Source: an uncultured Clostridia bacterium (GTDB lineage Bacteria > Bacillota > Clostridia > Christensenellales > Borkfalkiaceae). From it: a stretch of DNA of 64,000 nt. The notes below the pieces were generated by a model. It saw only the letters and a program-made list of their open reading frames with translations. It ran no database searches and had not been told where the DNA came from. Shown here piece after piece: positions 50,805-59,750 of this stretch (the stretch's first letter is position 1; each line of letters starts with the position of its first letter). Made by a program: the position numbers and the translations under genes. The stretch covers positions 1 to 64,000 of the forward strand of contig CANRIK010000007.1 of the NCBI GenBank assembly GCA_947630705.1. The letters are read 5' to 3'.

Positions 50805-52979
50805 ATGAAAATCAAAAGCATAACCATAAAAAATTATAAATCCATAAAGGAAATCAATCTCGATCTGACCGACGGCTTTTCGCCAACAGCTCCGTATACT
50901 TTTATTGGCAAGAACGGCAGCGGCAAGAGCAATATTCTGGAAGCAATCGCAAATATTTTTCGCATAAAAGTTTCCAAAGATTATTACTCCGATATGAGCG
51001 GTATAACCAACAATTCTTACGGTTTTGAAGGCAGGGATTGCGGTTTCACCTTGCAGCTCGACGCCCAAGAGACAGAGGAATACGGCGACGTTGTTGCGCT
51101 CCGTCCGAACGGTGAAATATTTTTTGGCGGAAAAGGGAATTTTGTCGATTATATCGGCGACAGAGAGAAAAAATATCCGCTCGACAAGTATCTTAACGAA
51201 ATTTCAAAACACAAGAGAGTCTATGATTCGTTGTTTGAGAAATTACAATCCGCGTTGAGAGAGGCGGAAGACTACATGATTTCTTGTTTTCCGAACAGCC
51301 GCGATCCGTTTTTGGAAATAGAGAATTATTGCTCCGGCTCTGCGGATGATTTGATTCAAACTCTTCGCGACGACTATCGTCGGGAACCCGACGCTGCGGA
51401 TTTCTTTAAGAATCTTCGCAAGGCAAGAGTCACTCCCACCGAATTTTTGAGGAATGCCGGAATGATAGTTCCCTACTTGCCCGATCTCGATTTACGCAAG
51501 CACGCTTTTAAAATTCGCGACCTCGGAATTTTATCTCCCACCGTAGAGAGAAGTCTCGACAAGGGAGAAGCGGAGCGTATTCGGGCTACTCACAGGCAAA
51601 AAACAGAAGAGCTTACAGACAGAATCGGAGGACTTTTGAACGAATTGACCGACGCTGCACTCTCCGTTACGAAAGTTGTAAAGCAAGGTATAGAGGATTT
51701 TAACGGTTACCGTGAAGAATACGAGCAGAGCCGGCGCGGAAGTTTTGATAAATACGAAAAGTTCATAACAAAAGTGCAAGAAACGGTGGGCAACGTGTAT
51801 TTTTTGGACTATGAGACGGCAATGAATTTTACCGACGGGAATCGCTATGACAGGTATGAAAAAGTACGGACAAATTTACGTTTCAGCGATCCCGAGGGGG
51901 TAATAGAGAACTTCCTTGTCAAAAATGGTCTGCTTAAAAGCGGCGAAACGGTTTTCGGAGTGGGCCAAAAGCCCTCTTCCGACAGACTGCGTCAAATGCA
52001 GGACAGAATAAATAACGAGCTGTTCAAAAATATTCTGCCCGATTTCGACAGAGATGAGGTGAACGGCTTGGAGATTAATTTTACGGAGGCCGAAAAGCGC
52101 ATTGAGTGCGAGCTGTTTGTCAAAGAAAAGAGCGGACACAAAACGCCGTTTCACCAAACGAGCCTCGGCAGGCGGTGGTATATCTGTTACATGCTTATAG
52201 CCGGCGTTTTGAAGAGAGGGGATTTCTTGATTTTGGACGAGCCGGCTTCCACGCTGCATCCGGCGGCGACGGAGGAAATCCGCCAAAAACTGAACGGTTG
52301 CGCCCAAAGAGGCGTACATGTGTTCGTTTCAACGCACAATCCCTACATGTTCCCCGATAATTTCGAAAATATAATAAACGTCAAGATGACGGAAGAGGGC
52401 ACCGTAGCCTGCGCGGTCAAGAGTTCGGGAAGATCCGCCGAAGAAATGCGCCGGCTGGAAAAGCTCGTCGCGGCAGATCTACTATTCAGACTGAACGAGA
52501 AAACCATTCTGGTGGAGGGCAAGTCGGATGAGGCCTGCATAAAAAAGTTTGCCGAGCTCCTCGGCTACGATTTGAGCCGAGTACGCTTCCACATCTGCGA
52601 CGGCGACGCCATTTTGCAGATGACAAAGCTGTGCAAAGAGCTTAACGTAAATTTCGTCGCCCTTCTCGACAACGACAACAAATTCAAGGACGAAGAATAT
52701 AAAAAAAGACACACGGAATACGAAAAAATTATTGAGGAGATAATAAGTGACAAAAAGCACAGAGTGTTCGTGGGCGAAGGAGAAGATGGTAAGATAGAGG
52801 ACTTGTTCGAGGGCAAGGATTTCGACAAATACTGTCCTCTCGCCCGTTATAACGGACAGCGCAAATTAAATGTGAATTCATTGAAAAAAATAACCTCTTT
52901 GGAAGACTGCGAAAAACAAACTCTTGAAAATTTCGAGAATATTTTAAATAAACTCGGTCTCAAAAAACTCAATACGTAA
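50805..52979 (+). CDS. OLD-family ATP-dependent endonuclease (ABC ATPase + Toprim)
   Basis: 724 aa. N-terminal SMC-like ATPase: IKNYKSI, Walker A GKNGSGKSN (35-43), a coiled insert in the middle, then LGRRWYI, Walker B FLILDEPASTLHP and STHNPYMF switch. C-terminal Toprim (about 565-690): TILVEGKSDE, then ALLDNDNKFKDEE and VFVGEGEDGKIEDLF. The domain order is that of OLD/GajA proteins. No UvrD-like gene is beside it, so it fits the stand-alone class 1 OLD rather than Gabija. Family members act in phage defence or DNA repair. Position next to a tRNA cluster, outside element B, is typical of a defence hot spot. Confidence 0.88.
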   Translation: MKIKSITIKNYKSIKEINLDLTDGFSPTAPYTFIGKNGSGKSNILEAIANIFRIKVSKDYYSDMSGITNNSYGFEGRDCGFTLQLDAQETEEYGDVVALRPNGEIFFGGKGNFVDYIGDREKKYPLDKYLNEISKHKRVYDSLFEKLQSALREAEDYMISCFPNSRDPFLEIENYCSGSADDLIQTLRDDYRREPDAADFFKNLRKARVTPTEFLRNAGMIVPYLPDLDLRKHAFKIRDLGILSPTVERSLDKGEAERIRATHRQKTEELTDRIGGLLNELTDAALSVTKVVKQGIEDFNGYREEYEQSRRGSFDKYEKFITKVQETVGNVYFLDYETAMNFTDGNRYDRYEKVRTNLRFSDPEGVIENFLVKNGLLKSGETVFGVGQKPSSDRLRQMQDRINNELFKNILPDFDRDEVNGLEINFTEAEKRIECELFVKEKSGHKTPFHQTSLGRRWYICYMLIAGVLKRGDFLILDEPASTLHPAATEEIRQKLNGCAQRGVHVFVSTHNPYMFPDNFENIINVKMTEEGTVACAVKSSGRSAEEMRRLEKLVAADLLFRLNEKTILVEGKSDEACIKKFAELLGYDLSRVRFHICDGDAILQMTKLCKELNVNFVALLDNDNKFKDEEYKKRHTEYEKIIEEIISDKKHRVFVGEGEDGKIEDLFEGKDFDKYCPLARYNGQRKLNVNSLKKITSLEDCEKQTLENFENILNKLGLKKLNT

Positions 52980-53004
52980 TAATCGTTTGCGTAAAAATAA
53001 AGAG

Positions 53005-53037
53005 CCGCCGCGCGGATTCCCGCGCGGCGGTGTTTTT
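53005..53037 (+). terminator. Intrinsic terminator
   Basis: CCGCCGCGCGG - ATTC - CCGCGCGGCGG then TGTTTTT. Confidence 0.85.
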
Positions 53038-53167
53038 AAAGACAGCGTTTTTTTGCAATGAGAATGGAGAGTATTACGAAACGTTTAAATTTTCTTTAAA
53101 CCTTCGTTCGGGCATATATACGGTCATATCGTAAAAAACGCCATATTATGCCGTCTGCCCTCGCCGC

Positions 53168-53716
53168 TCAATAATTTTCCTTTTTGACTTCGAAAAAGCT
53201 CTGGGGATGCTTGCAAACGGGGCAGAGCTCGGGCGCCTTTGTGCCAACAACGATATGTCCGCAGTTGCGGCATTCCCAAACCTGAACTCCGCTCTTTTCG
53301 AACACCTGCTTGGTCTCCACGTTTTTAAGGAGAGCGCGATATCTCTCCTCGTGCGCCTTTTCTATTGCGGCCACTCCGCGGAACTGTTCGGCAAGAGCCG
53401 TAAAGCCTTCTTCGTCGGCTTCGCGCGCCATTCTCTCGTACATGTCCGTCCATTCGGCGTTTTCGCCCTCGGCGGCGGCAAGCAGATTCTCCTCAACCGT
53501 GCCCAGCTCTCCCAGAGCCTTGAACCACAGCTTTGCATGCTCTTTCTCGTTTTCCGCAGTTTTCAAAAAGAGTTCGGCAATCTGCTCGTAGCCGGCTTTT
53601 TTTGCTACCGAAGCAAAGTATGTATACTTATTTCTCGCCTGCGATTCTCCGGCGAAAGCCTCCCAAAGATTCTTTTCGGTCTTTGTGCCGGCATAGGGAT
53701 TCTTTTTGTTGCTCAT
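53168..53716 (-). CDS. rbr: Rubrerythrin
   Basis: 182 aa; start ATG after GAGGTGAT, rejecting a GTG three codons upstream inside that site. N-terminal ferritin-like diiron domain (about 10-140) with two ExxH-type motifs ([18 protein letters not shown]) and helix [14 protein letters not shown]-terminal rubredoxin-like iron site CRNCGH and CPVCKH. It reduces hydrogen peroxide in the cytoplasm of anaerobes using rubredoxin electrons. Single-gene unit. Confidence 0.96.
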   Translation of the reverse strand: MSNKKNPYAGTKTEKNLWEAFAGESQARNKYTYFASVAKKAGYEQIAELFLKTAENEKEHAKLWFKALGELGTVEENLLAAAEGENAEWTDMYERMAREADEEGFTALAEQFRGVAAIEKAHEERYRALLKNVETKQVFEKSGVQVWECRNCGHIVVGTKAPELCPVCKHPQSFFEVKKENY

Positions 53717-53775
53717 TTTTATCACCTCGTAGAATTGATTTTATTTCGGTCGGCGGATGTTTTCCTCCGACTTTT

Positions 53776-53804
53776 ATTGTATCATCGATTGTCCGAAAAA
53801 TCAA
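53776..53804 (-). promoter_or_regulatory. Promoter of rubrerythrin
   Basis: Minus strand TTGATT, 17 bp, TACAAT. Confidence 0.75.
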
Positions 53805-53820
53805 TTTTTTTGCCGAAAAT

Positions 53821-54021
53821 TCAGTAATCGGTCTTTCCCAAGAGAAAATCCAGACTCACTTCCAGAATTTCGCTGATAGACATGAGGTCGGCCAGAGAGG
53901 GTTCGGTCACTCCGTTTTCCCAATACGAAATTTTGCGCTGTGTGGTATTCAGTTTTTCGGCAAGCTGGGTCTGCGTTAGATTTTTTTCCGCCCGCAGCGA
54001 TTTCAGCCTCTCTTTAAACAT
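53821..54021 (-). CDS. XRE-family repressor
   Basis: 66 aa from ATG; an upstream GTG start would add three residues. Classic Cro/CI helix-turn-helix: LKSLRAEKNLTQTQLAEKLN, RKISYWENGVTEP, and the C-terminal LEVSLDFLLGKTDY common to small clostridial repressors. Divergent from a zinc-ribbon membrane protein. The gap contains clear ATTGTCTAT/ATAGACAAT sites, so it most likely controls both genes. Confidence 0.9.
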   Translation of the reverse strand: MFKERLKSLRAEKNLTQTQLAEKLNTTQRKISYWENGVTEPSLADLMSISEILEVSLDFLLGKTDY

Positions 54022-54049
54022 CGGTTTCACAGTTTAATATTAGATAAAA

Positions 54050-54092
54050 ATTGTCTTAATTTCTTGACATAGACAATTATTGTCTATATAAT
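54050..54092 (+). promoter_or_regulatory. Promoter with XRE operator in its spacer
   Basis: TTGACA (54064-54069), 17-bp spacer, TATAAT (54087-54092). The spacer is filled by ATAGACAAT - T - ATTGTCTAT, a perfect dyad; a third half-site, ATTGTCT, lies upstream. Repressor bound here would block polymerase. Confidence 0.85.
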
Positions 54093-54124
54093 CGATATAT
54101 AAAACAAAGGAGAGGGATACGAAA

Positions 54125-55567
54125 GTGAAAATCTGCAAAGGATGCGGAACAGAGAATTCCGAAGCCGCGATATTTTGTAAGTCTTGCGGAAAAAAGTTGG
54201 ATGCGGAGCGCTGCCCGAATTGCGGCGCGGAAGCGGCGGAGGGAGCGGCCTTCTGCGTGAATTGCGGCGCGCGTCTTGAATCGGCGGAAGATTTTACTCC
54301 CGTGCAAAGCGTCAAATTAAAAGAGAGCTCAACCGGCAGCGGAGAAGGCGGCGCGCGGTGGCCGGACGTCGGAAAAATATTGAATATAATTTCTCTGTCA
54401 TGCGGCATTGCCGTTGCGGCTTTCTCTCTGCTGTTCGTCTTTTTGATAGGTTATGCCGTTTACGGGTCTTTGGGGAATTCGGATTCGCTCAACGTGCAAA
54501 ATCAGGGAGTTCCCGAATCGTATACAATTTATTATTTTTTTGGCGAAGTGTATTCGAAGATATCTCGGTCCTTGAAATCTCTTCAACCCAATACATTGAT
54601 ACTTTATGAGAGCACGTCTTATGGCATCGCGGCATTGGGTACGATAGTATCGGCAATAACGCTTTGCGCGACCGCAACGCTTTCGATTCTTTCCGTGATC
54701 GGGGGAGTCAAAAAACTTAAAAGAGGCAATTACGGCAAGGGTGTCTTGCTTCCCCTTTTGACTTATGCCGTATTCTTCGGCGGAGCGCTTTGCATAACGG
54801 CGTTGGCAAAGACGAACGTGAATATAATTTACGTACAGTCTATTGGCAAATTTTCCGAAGCCGGAGTCAATGTCTTGCCTGACGGAGCAACGCTTGCCGG
54901 AATGATAATCTGCGGTTTGCTTTCGCTTGCCTGTGTGGGCACGGCGATAGCAGCCGACGGCAGGAAGCTGTTCAATGCCGAAAACGGTGTGAGCATAGGC
55001 CTGCAAACGGGCAAATCCGTTCTTTTGATAATAATGGCGATACTCTCCGCGACTATGACCATAAACATTACATATACTTACACTTACACTTACACTTACA
55101 CTTACACTTATAGTAATTATTCGTCATATGAAATATCGGCCGCTTTTTCGGCGACGGGACTGACAAATTGTATAAACGGTTCTATACAGAGTTTTTCGGA
55201 TTATTCGTTTTACCAGATAAACCTTCTGCGTTTGGCCGGAATTATTTCATGCATAGGCTATGCGGCCATGGCGTGCTTGATATTCTGCACGCTCGCATAC
55301 GCCGCGCGAGGGCTTTCGGCAATGTCGGACTGTCGGCCGCAAAAAAATTTGCTTGCCTTTGCCATACCTTTCGCGATATTAGCCGTTTTACAACTTGTGC
55401 TTGCAATAGTTCAGGTCAATTATTTTAGCGTACTGTGCAAAGTACTTATTGCCGAAGGTCAGATGAAAATAGGATGCGGCATGCCGATTGCAATCGTTGT
55501 GCTGGCCGCGGCGGTTCTCGGCCTTGAAATAGCCATGACCGTTACGGCGCAAAAAAAGAAAATTTAG
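54125..55567 (+). CDS. Double zinc-ribbon multi-pass membrane protein
   Basis: 480 aa. Two N-terminal zinc ribbons: CKGCG/CKSCG and CPNCG/CVNCG, all eight Cys present, residues 4-52. After a polar linker come about eight hydrophobic helices grouped in pairs. Between two of them is a tract of alternating Thr-Tyr (residues about 315-330) encoded by tandem hexamers. Zinc-ribbon membrane proteins of this kind are common in Clostridia, but their role is not known. Probably repressed by the divergent XRE protein. Confidence 0.8.
   Translation: MKICKGCGTENSEAAIFCKSCGKKLDAERCPNCGAEAAEGAAFCVNCGARLESAEDFTPVQSVKLKESSTGSGEGGARWPDVGKILNIISLSCGIAVAAFSLLFVFLIGYAVYGSLGNSDSLNVQNQGVPESYTIYYFFGEVYSKISRSLKSLQPNTLILYESTSYGIAALGTIVSAITLCATATLSILSVIGGVKKLKRGNYGKGVLLPLLTYAVFFGGALCITALAKTNVNIIYVQSIGKFSEAGVNVLPDGATLAGMIICGLLSLACVGTAIAADGRKLFNAENGVSIGLQTGKSVLLIIMAILSATMTINITYTYTYTYTYTYTYSNYSSYEISAAFSATGLTNCINGSIQSFSDYSFYQINLLRLAGIISCIGYAAMACLIFCTLAYAARGLSAMSDCRPQKNLLAFAIPFAILAVLQLVLAIVQVNYFSVLCKVLIAEGQMKIGCGMPIAIVVLAAAVLGLEIAMTVTAQKKKI
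55074..55112 (+). repeat. In-frame hexanucleotide tandem repeat
   Basis: About six units of ACTTAC/ACTTAT inside the membrane-protein gene. Each unit adds Tyr-Thr and keeps frame, so length can vary without loss of the protein. Confidence 0.85.
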
Positions 55568-55668
55568 TTTTTATGAGTATAATTGCGGCCATCTCGCTTT
55601 TGAGACGGCCGTCTTTTCGTTTTTTGAAATTTTATTGAAATAGTAAAGTTGAAAATTCGGTGAAAATG

Positions 55669-55697
55669 TTGATTAAACGGCGAGGAAGTGATAAAAT
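55669..55697 (+). promoter_or_regulatory. Promoter of carbohydrate operon
   Basis: TTGATT, 17 bp, TAAAAT; AAGGAG follows, eleven bases before the GH43 start. Confidence 0.6.
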
Positions 55698-55747
55698 GAA
55701 AAAGTCAAATTTATCGTCCGCGTTCGCGCGAAGGAGAATTTTCAGAG

Positions 55748-57238
55748 ATGAGATATGAAAATCCGGTTTTGTTTGCAGATTATTCGGATCCCGACGTAAT
55801 CCGCGTCGGAGAAGATTTCTATATGGTCGCGTCCTCTTTCAATCATGTGCCGGGAGTGCCCGTTCTGCACTCCAAAAACCTTGTGGAATGGGAAATAATC
55901 AACTACGTATTGCCCAAAATACCCTTTGAAAGGTTCGACAAGGTATGTCACGGCGATGGGGCATGGGCTCCGTCCATACGTTACAACAACGGCAAATTTT
56001 ATTGCCTCATTCCCTTTCCCGACGAGGGGATATTCGTTTCGGAGACTTCGGATCCCTACGGCAGGTGGTCGCTGATGCGTCCCCTCCTCGTCGGCAAGGG
56101 TTACGAGGACCCCTGCCCCATATGGGCTCACGGGAAGTGCTATGTGGTTTTTGCCTTTGCGAAGAGTCGCGCGGGCTTCAATTCCAAGCTCGCCGTATTC
56201 GAAACGGACGCCGACTTAAAGACGCCGGCCGAAAGATACGCCTTTATATACGACGGCCACGACCATAATCCCAATATAGAGGGCCCCAAATTTTACAGGC
56301 ACGGCAAATATTTTTACATTCTTGCGCCGGCCGGCGGAGTGGGCACGGGTTGGCAGACCGCGCTGCGTTCGGAGAAGATCTACGGCCCCTACGAGAGTAA
56401 AATAATCTTGCGGCAGGGCGATACCGCTGTAAACGGCCCCCATCAGGGTGCGCTCATAGACCTCGACGACGAGGGCAAACGCTGGGCTTTCATGCACTTC
56501 CAGCAGATGGGACCTTTCGGCAGAATAGTGCACCTTCAACCGGCGCGCTGGGTCAACGATTGGGTGCTCTGCGGCGAGGCGGACGACGATAACCTTCCGG
56601 GAGTGCCCGTGCAATCCGGAGATTATCCCGTGGATATCGAGACGGGCTATAACATAAGCGCTAACGACGAGTTCGACGGCGGCAGGCTCTCCCTCATCTG
56701 GCAGACTCCGGCCAATTTGAAGGAGGAATGGTATTCCTTCAAAAACGGCTTGAAACTCAACTGTGCATATTATCCCGAAAGCGCGCTTTCAGATCTTCCG
56801 CAGCTTTTTATGCAGAAGATAAAATACAAAAATTTTTCGGCGAAGTGCAAGTGCAGGCTCAATCTCGTAAACGACGGCGACGAAGTGGGCTTCACAGTGT
56901 TCGGTAAGGAGTACTCGTATATCTGCGTGGTCAGATCCGAGGGTCAGAATTATCTCGAAATACGCAAGGGCACGATAGGCGGAGCCGAGGACGAAACGCT
57001 CTGCCGCAGTCAGCCTTACAACGATAATTACGTGACGTTCCAGATAAGCGCGAGATATGAGGAGCCTCACCGTCTCGCGATAAAATACACGTTCGGCGGA
57101 AGCGCTTTCACGAAAAAATTCTACGCCTCGGCCGGCCGTTGGGTAGGCGCAAAGCTGGGCATATATGCCCGTTCGAACGTAAATTCGAAGGGCTGCGGAA
57201 CGTTCAAATTTTTCCGCGTTACGCCCGTCAACCGCTGA
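55748..57238 (+). CDS. Glycoside hydrolase family 43 (beta-xylosidase/arabinofuranosidase type)
   Basis: 496 aa, no signal peptide, so cytoplasmic. Five-bladed propeller domain (1-300) with the three GH43 acidic residues: D14 (YSDPD), D121 (YEDPCP) and E178 (NIEGPKF). A C-terminal beta-sandwich (about 315-496) as in GH43 beta-xylosidases (ISANDEFDGGRLSLIWQ). It should release xylose or arabinose from short plant oligosaccharides brought into the cell. First of four genes in one direction: GH43, MATE, deacetylase, KduD. Confidence 0.92.
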   Translation: MRYENPVLFADYSDPDVIRVGEDFYMVASSFNHVPGVPVLHSKNLVEWEIINYVLPKIPFERFDKVCHGDGAWAPSIRYNNGKFYCLIPFPDEGIFVSETSDPYGRWSLMRPLLVGKGYEDPCPIWAHGKCYVVFAFAKSRAGFNSKLAVFETDADLKTPAERYAFIYDGHDHNPNIEGPKFYRHGKYFYILAPAGGVGTGWQTALRSEKIYGPYESKIILRQGDTAVNGPHQGALIDLDDEGKRWAFMHFQQMGPFGRIVHLQPARWVNDWVLCGEADDDNLPGVPVQSGDYPVDIETGYNISANDEFDGGRLSLIWQTPANLKEEWYSFKNGLKLNCAYYPESALSDLPQLFMQKIKYKNFSAKCKCRLNLVNDGDEVGFTVFGKEYSYICVVRSEGQNYLEIRKGTIGGAEDETLCRSQPYNDNYVTFQISARYEEPHRLAIKYTFGGSAFTKKFYASAGRWVGAKLGIYARSNVNSKGCGTFKFFRVTPVNR

Positions 57239-57300
57239 AAAAACAAAATTGATATTCAAAACGAAATTCATATTCAAGGAGGACTCATTCGGGAAAGAAT

Positions 57301-58794
57301 ATGTCCGACAGAGTTAAAACCAAAACAAAATACACCCTTTTTACGAACAAGGCTCTGTTCGTGCTCATTATCCCGATTGTGATAGAGTCTGCGCTCTCCA
57401 TGTCGTTGGGAATGATAGACGGCGTAATGGCCTCTCATGCCAAGGACGCGGCCGGCGGAGACATTGTTTCGGCGATAACTTCGGTGGATCAGGTGTCAAA
57501 CCTTCTGATACAGCTTTTCACCGCGTTCGGCGCCGGCGGCGCAATATTGACTTCGCAGTTTTTAGGCGCCGGCAGGAGGGAGGAGGCCAATAAATCGGCC
57601 AAACAGCTTGCGGTAATAATGCTCATCATCTCCATAGTGGTAATGGTGGTGTGTATGGTGTTCAACAGGCAGATAATTCTGCTCCTTTTCAACGAAGCTC
57701 CTCCCAACACAATCGATTACGCAAGCCAATACTTTATGATAATGGCGGCGAGCTATCCATTTCTTGCCATATTCAACTGTTGCGCGGCGCTTCTTCGCGC
57801 TCAACGCAAGAGCATGAACACCATGCTTTCGGGCATAATAAGTTTCTTCCTCAACATAATTTTCAATGCCATCTTCATATATGCCGCCAACCTTGCGGTA
57901 ATAGGCGTTGCGCTCGGCACTCTGCTTGCGCGCATGTTTCCGGCCGGATTTACGCTGTTTCTGATGACGCGGAAGGACAACCTCGTCCGCATAAAGGTAT
58001 TCGAGCGGTTCCGCTTCAACGGCAGACAGCTCGGCAAAATTCTGAAACTCGCCGTACCCAGCGGCATAGAGAATTCCCTCTTCCAGCTGGGTAAAATCCT
58101 CGTAATAGCCTTTATATCAATAGCCAGTTACCGAGTATTTCTTGACGGCAACCCCCTCAACCTCGACCCCCAGAACATAACCAACTACGCCACAGCCGCG
58201 AACTCGGTCGCCTATAACATAAACACGATGAGTTCTATCGTCGGCAACGGTCTGAATACCGCCATACTCACGGTTGTGGGACAGGCGGTGGGCACGGGCG
58301 ATATAGGTCAGGTAAGATACTATATCCGCAAGATGATACTGTTCTCTTATGCCGGCAACGCGCTGTGCGTTGCTCTCATATGGGCGATATCCCCCCTGCT
58401 TATCAACTATGCCTACAACGTTCCGGACGCCGCTCGCGATCAGGCTTGGCAGTGTCTGTGCCTGTGCCTCGCTTTCCAATTTTTGACATATCCGCTGTCG
58501 TTCGGCATGCCGGCCGTGCTGAAAGCGACGAGCGACGTGAAATACGTTATGATAGCGGCTATTGCCTCTATGGTCATATTCCGAGTCGGACTCTGCTACG
58601 TGCTTACCTGCGACTGGGCCAACTGTCACCTCGGCGCGCTCGGACTGTGGATAGGCATGGTAACCGACTGGGTAGTTCGTTCTATTCTGTTCACGGGCAG
58701 ATTTCTTTCGGGCAGATGGAAGAAATCTTCCGGAATGCTCAAAACCGAAGCCTCGGTTTCCTGCGAGGGCACGTTCTGCAATTACGGCAAATAG
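57301..58794 (+). CDS. MATE-family efflux transporter
   Basis: 497 aa, twelve predicted helices. N-half motifs SMSLGMIDGVMASH, then GAGGAILTSQFLGAG (the MATE signature near helix 2). The C-half has VVGQAVGTGD and a second bundle. A drug- or metabolite-proton/sodium antiporter; within a sugar operon it may export a sugar acid or be incidental. Twelve bases before the next gene. Confidence 0.9.
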   Translation: MSDRVKTKTKYTLFTNKALFVLIIPIVIESALSMSLGMIDGVMASHAKDAAGGDIVSAITSVDQVSNLLIQLFTAFGAGGAILTSQFLGAGRREEANKSAKQLAVIMLIISIVVMVVCMVFNRQIILLLFNEAPPNTIDYASQYFMIMAASYPFLAIFNCCAALLRAQRKSMNTMLSGIISFFLNIIFNAIFIYAANLAVIGVALGTLLARMFPAGFTLFLMTRKDNLVRIKVFERFRFNGRQLGKILKLAVPSGIENSLFQLGKILVIAFISIASYRVFLDGNPLNLDPQNITNYATAANSVAYNINTMSSIVGNGLNTAILTVVGQAVGTGDIGQVRYYIRKMILFSYAGNALCVALIWAISPLLINYAYNVPDAARDQAWQCLCLCLAFQFLTYPLSFGMPAVLKATSDVKYVMIAAIASMVIFRVGLCYVLTCDWANCHLGALGLWIGMVTDWVVRSILFTGRFLSGRWKKSSGMLKTEASVSCEGTFCNYGK

Positions 58795-58806
58795 GAGGGA
58801 TACGCA

Positions 58807-59664
58807 ATGTTCCGTCAGATGTTCGAAGAAAAATATATGCGTTTTCCGGAAGGTCTGAATAAGGCGCTCACTTTCAGCTACGACGACGGAGTGAAAGCGG
58901 ACAAACGACTTCTCGAAATTTTAAACCGCCACGGGTTGAAGGGCACTTTCAACCTCAACAGTATGCTGTTCGGCTGTGAGCGTTGGCACGACAGAATGGA
59001 TGAGGAGCAGACCTATCTCACCTTTTACAATCAGCCTCACGAAATAGCTCTCCACGGCGCGAGGCACATATTTTTGGACAAGGTTCCTTTGCCCGAAGCC
59101 GTCAACGAATTGGTTCAGAACAGAGTATATCTCGAAAACAAATTCGGCAGAATAGTACGCGGTCTGGCGTACGCCTACAACGGCTGCAATAAACGCGTGC
59201 TCGAAGTCCTTCCGGCTCTCGGAGTGGCATACGCCAGAACGACTTCTGCGACTTATGACTTTGCCCTTCCCGAAAATTTTCTGCAATGGAATCCCACCTG
59301 CCACCACACCGACCCCCAACTTCTTCCGCTTGCGGAAAAATTCCTCAATCAGGACCCCCTCGGCGAATTCAAACACCGCGAGCCTCTGCTCATGTACATT
59401 TGGGGGCACAGCTACGAATTCGACGACGACGGGAATTGGGACTTGATTGAAAGAGTAGCCGACATGTTGGGCGGCAGAAAGGACATATGGTATGCCACTA
59501 ATATAGAGATATACGACTATGTACAGGCATATAACTCTCTCGTTTTTTCCATGGACGGAGAGAGGGTTTTCAATCCTTCCGCGCGCGCCGTATGGTTGGA
59601 AATACGCGGCAGGTCATATAAAATCGGGCCTTCGGAGACCGTTTTGTTCGAAAGAGAACTATAA
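58807..59664 (+). CDS. Polysaccharide deacetylase-like (NodB fold) protein
   Basis: 285 aa, AGGAGG nine bases ahead. NodB motif 1 TFSYDDG (D26, D27), motif 2 HGARH (H83-x3-H87), further LLMYIWGHSYEF near residue 198. No signal peptide, so cytoplasmic, unlike secreted peptidoglycan deacetylases. Probably removes acetyl groups from imported oligosaccharides handled by the GH43 enzyme. The C-terminal 50 residues form an added beta domain. Confidence 0.85.
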   Translation: MFRQMFEEKYMRFPEGLNKALTFSYDDGVKADKRLLEILNRHGLKGTFNLNSMLFGCERWHDRMDEEQTYLTFYNQPHEIALHGARHIFLDKVPLPEAVNELVQNRVYLENKFGRIVRGLAYAYNGCNKRVLEVLPALGVAYARTTSATYDFALPENFLQWNPTCHHTDPQLLPLAEKFLNQDPLGEFKHREPLLMYIWGHSYEFDDDGNWDLIERVADMLGGRKDIWYATNIEIYDYVQAYNSLVFSMDGERVFNPSARAVWLEIRGRSYKIGPSETVLFEREL

Positions 59665-59689
59665 CTGCCGATAAATTTCAAAAACATTC

Positions 59690-59718
59690 TTGCAAACTCG
59701 CCGAAAATATTGTATGAT
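59690..59718 (+). promoter_or_regulatory. Promoter of kduD
   Basis: TTGCAA, 17 bp, TATGAT within the gap after the deacetylase; kduD can be read separately. Confidence 0.65.
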
Positions 59719-59750
59719 TGATAAAAATGATTTTGGAGGAAAATTTTACC

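Noticed and set aside
50805-52979. Gabija (GajA/GajB) system
   Set aside because: The ATPase-Toprim protein is present but no UvrD-like GajB gene lies on either side.
53207-53979. Plus-strand frames opposite rubrerythrin and the XRE gene
   Set aside because: Antisense to two clearly recognised proteins, no ribosome site.
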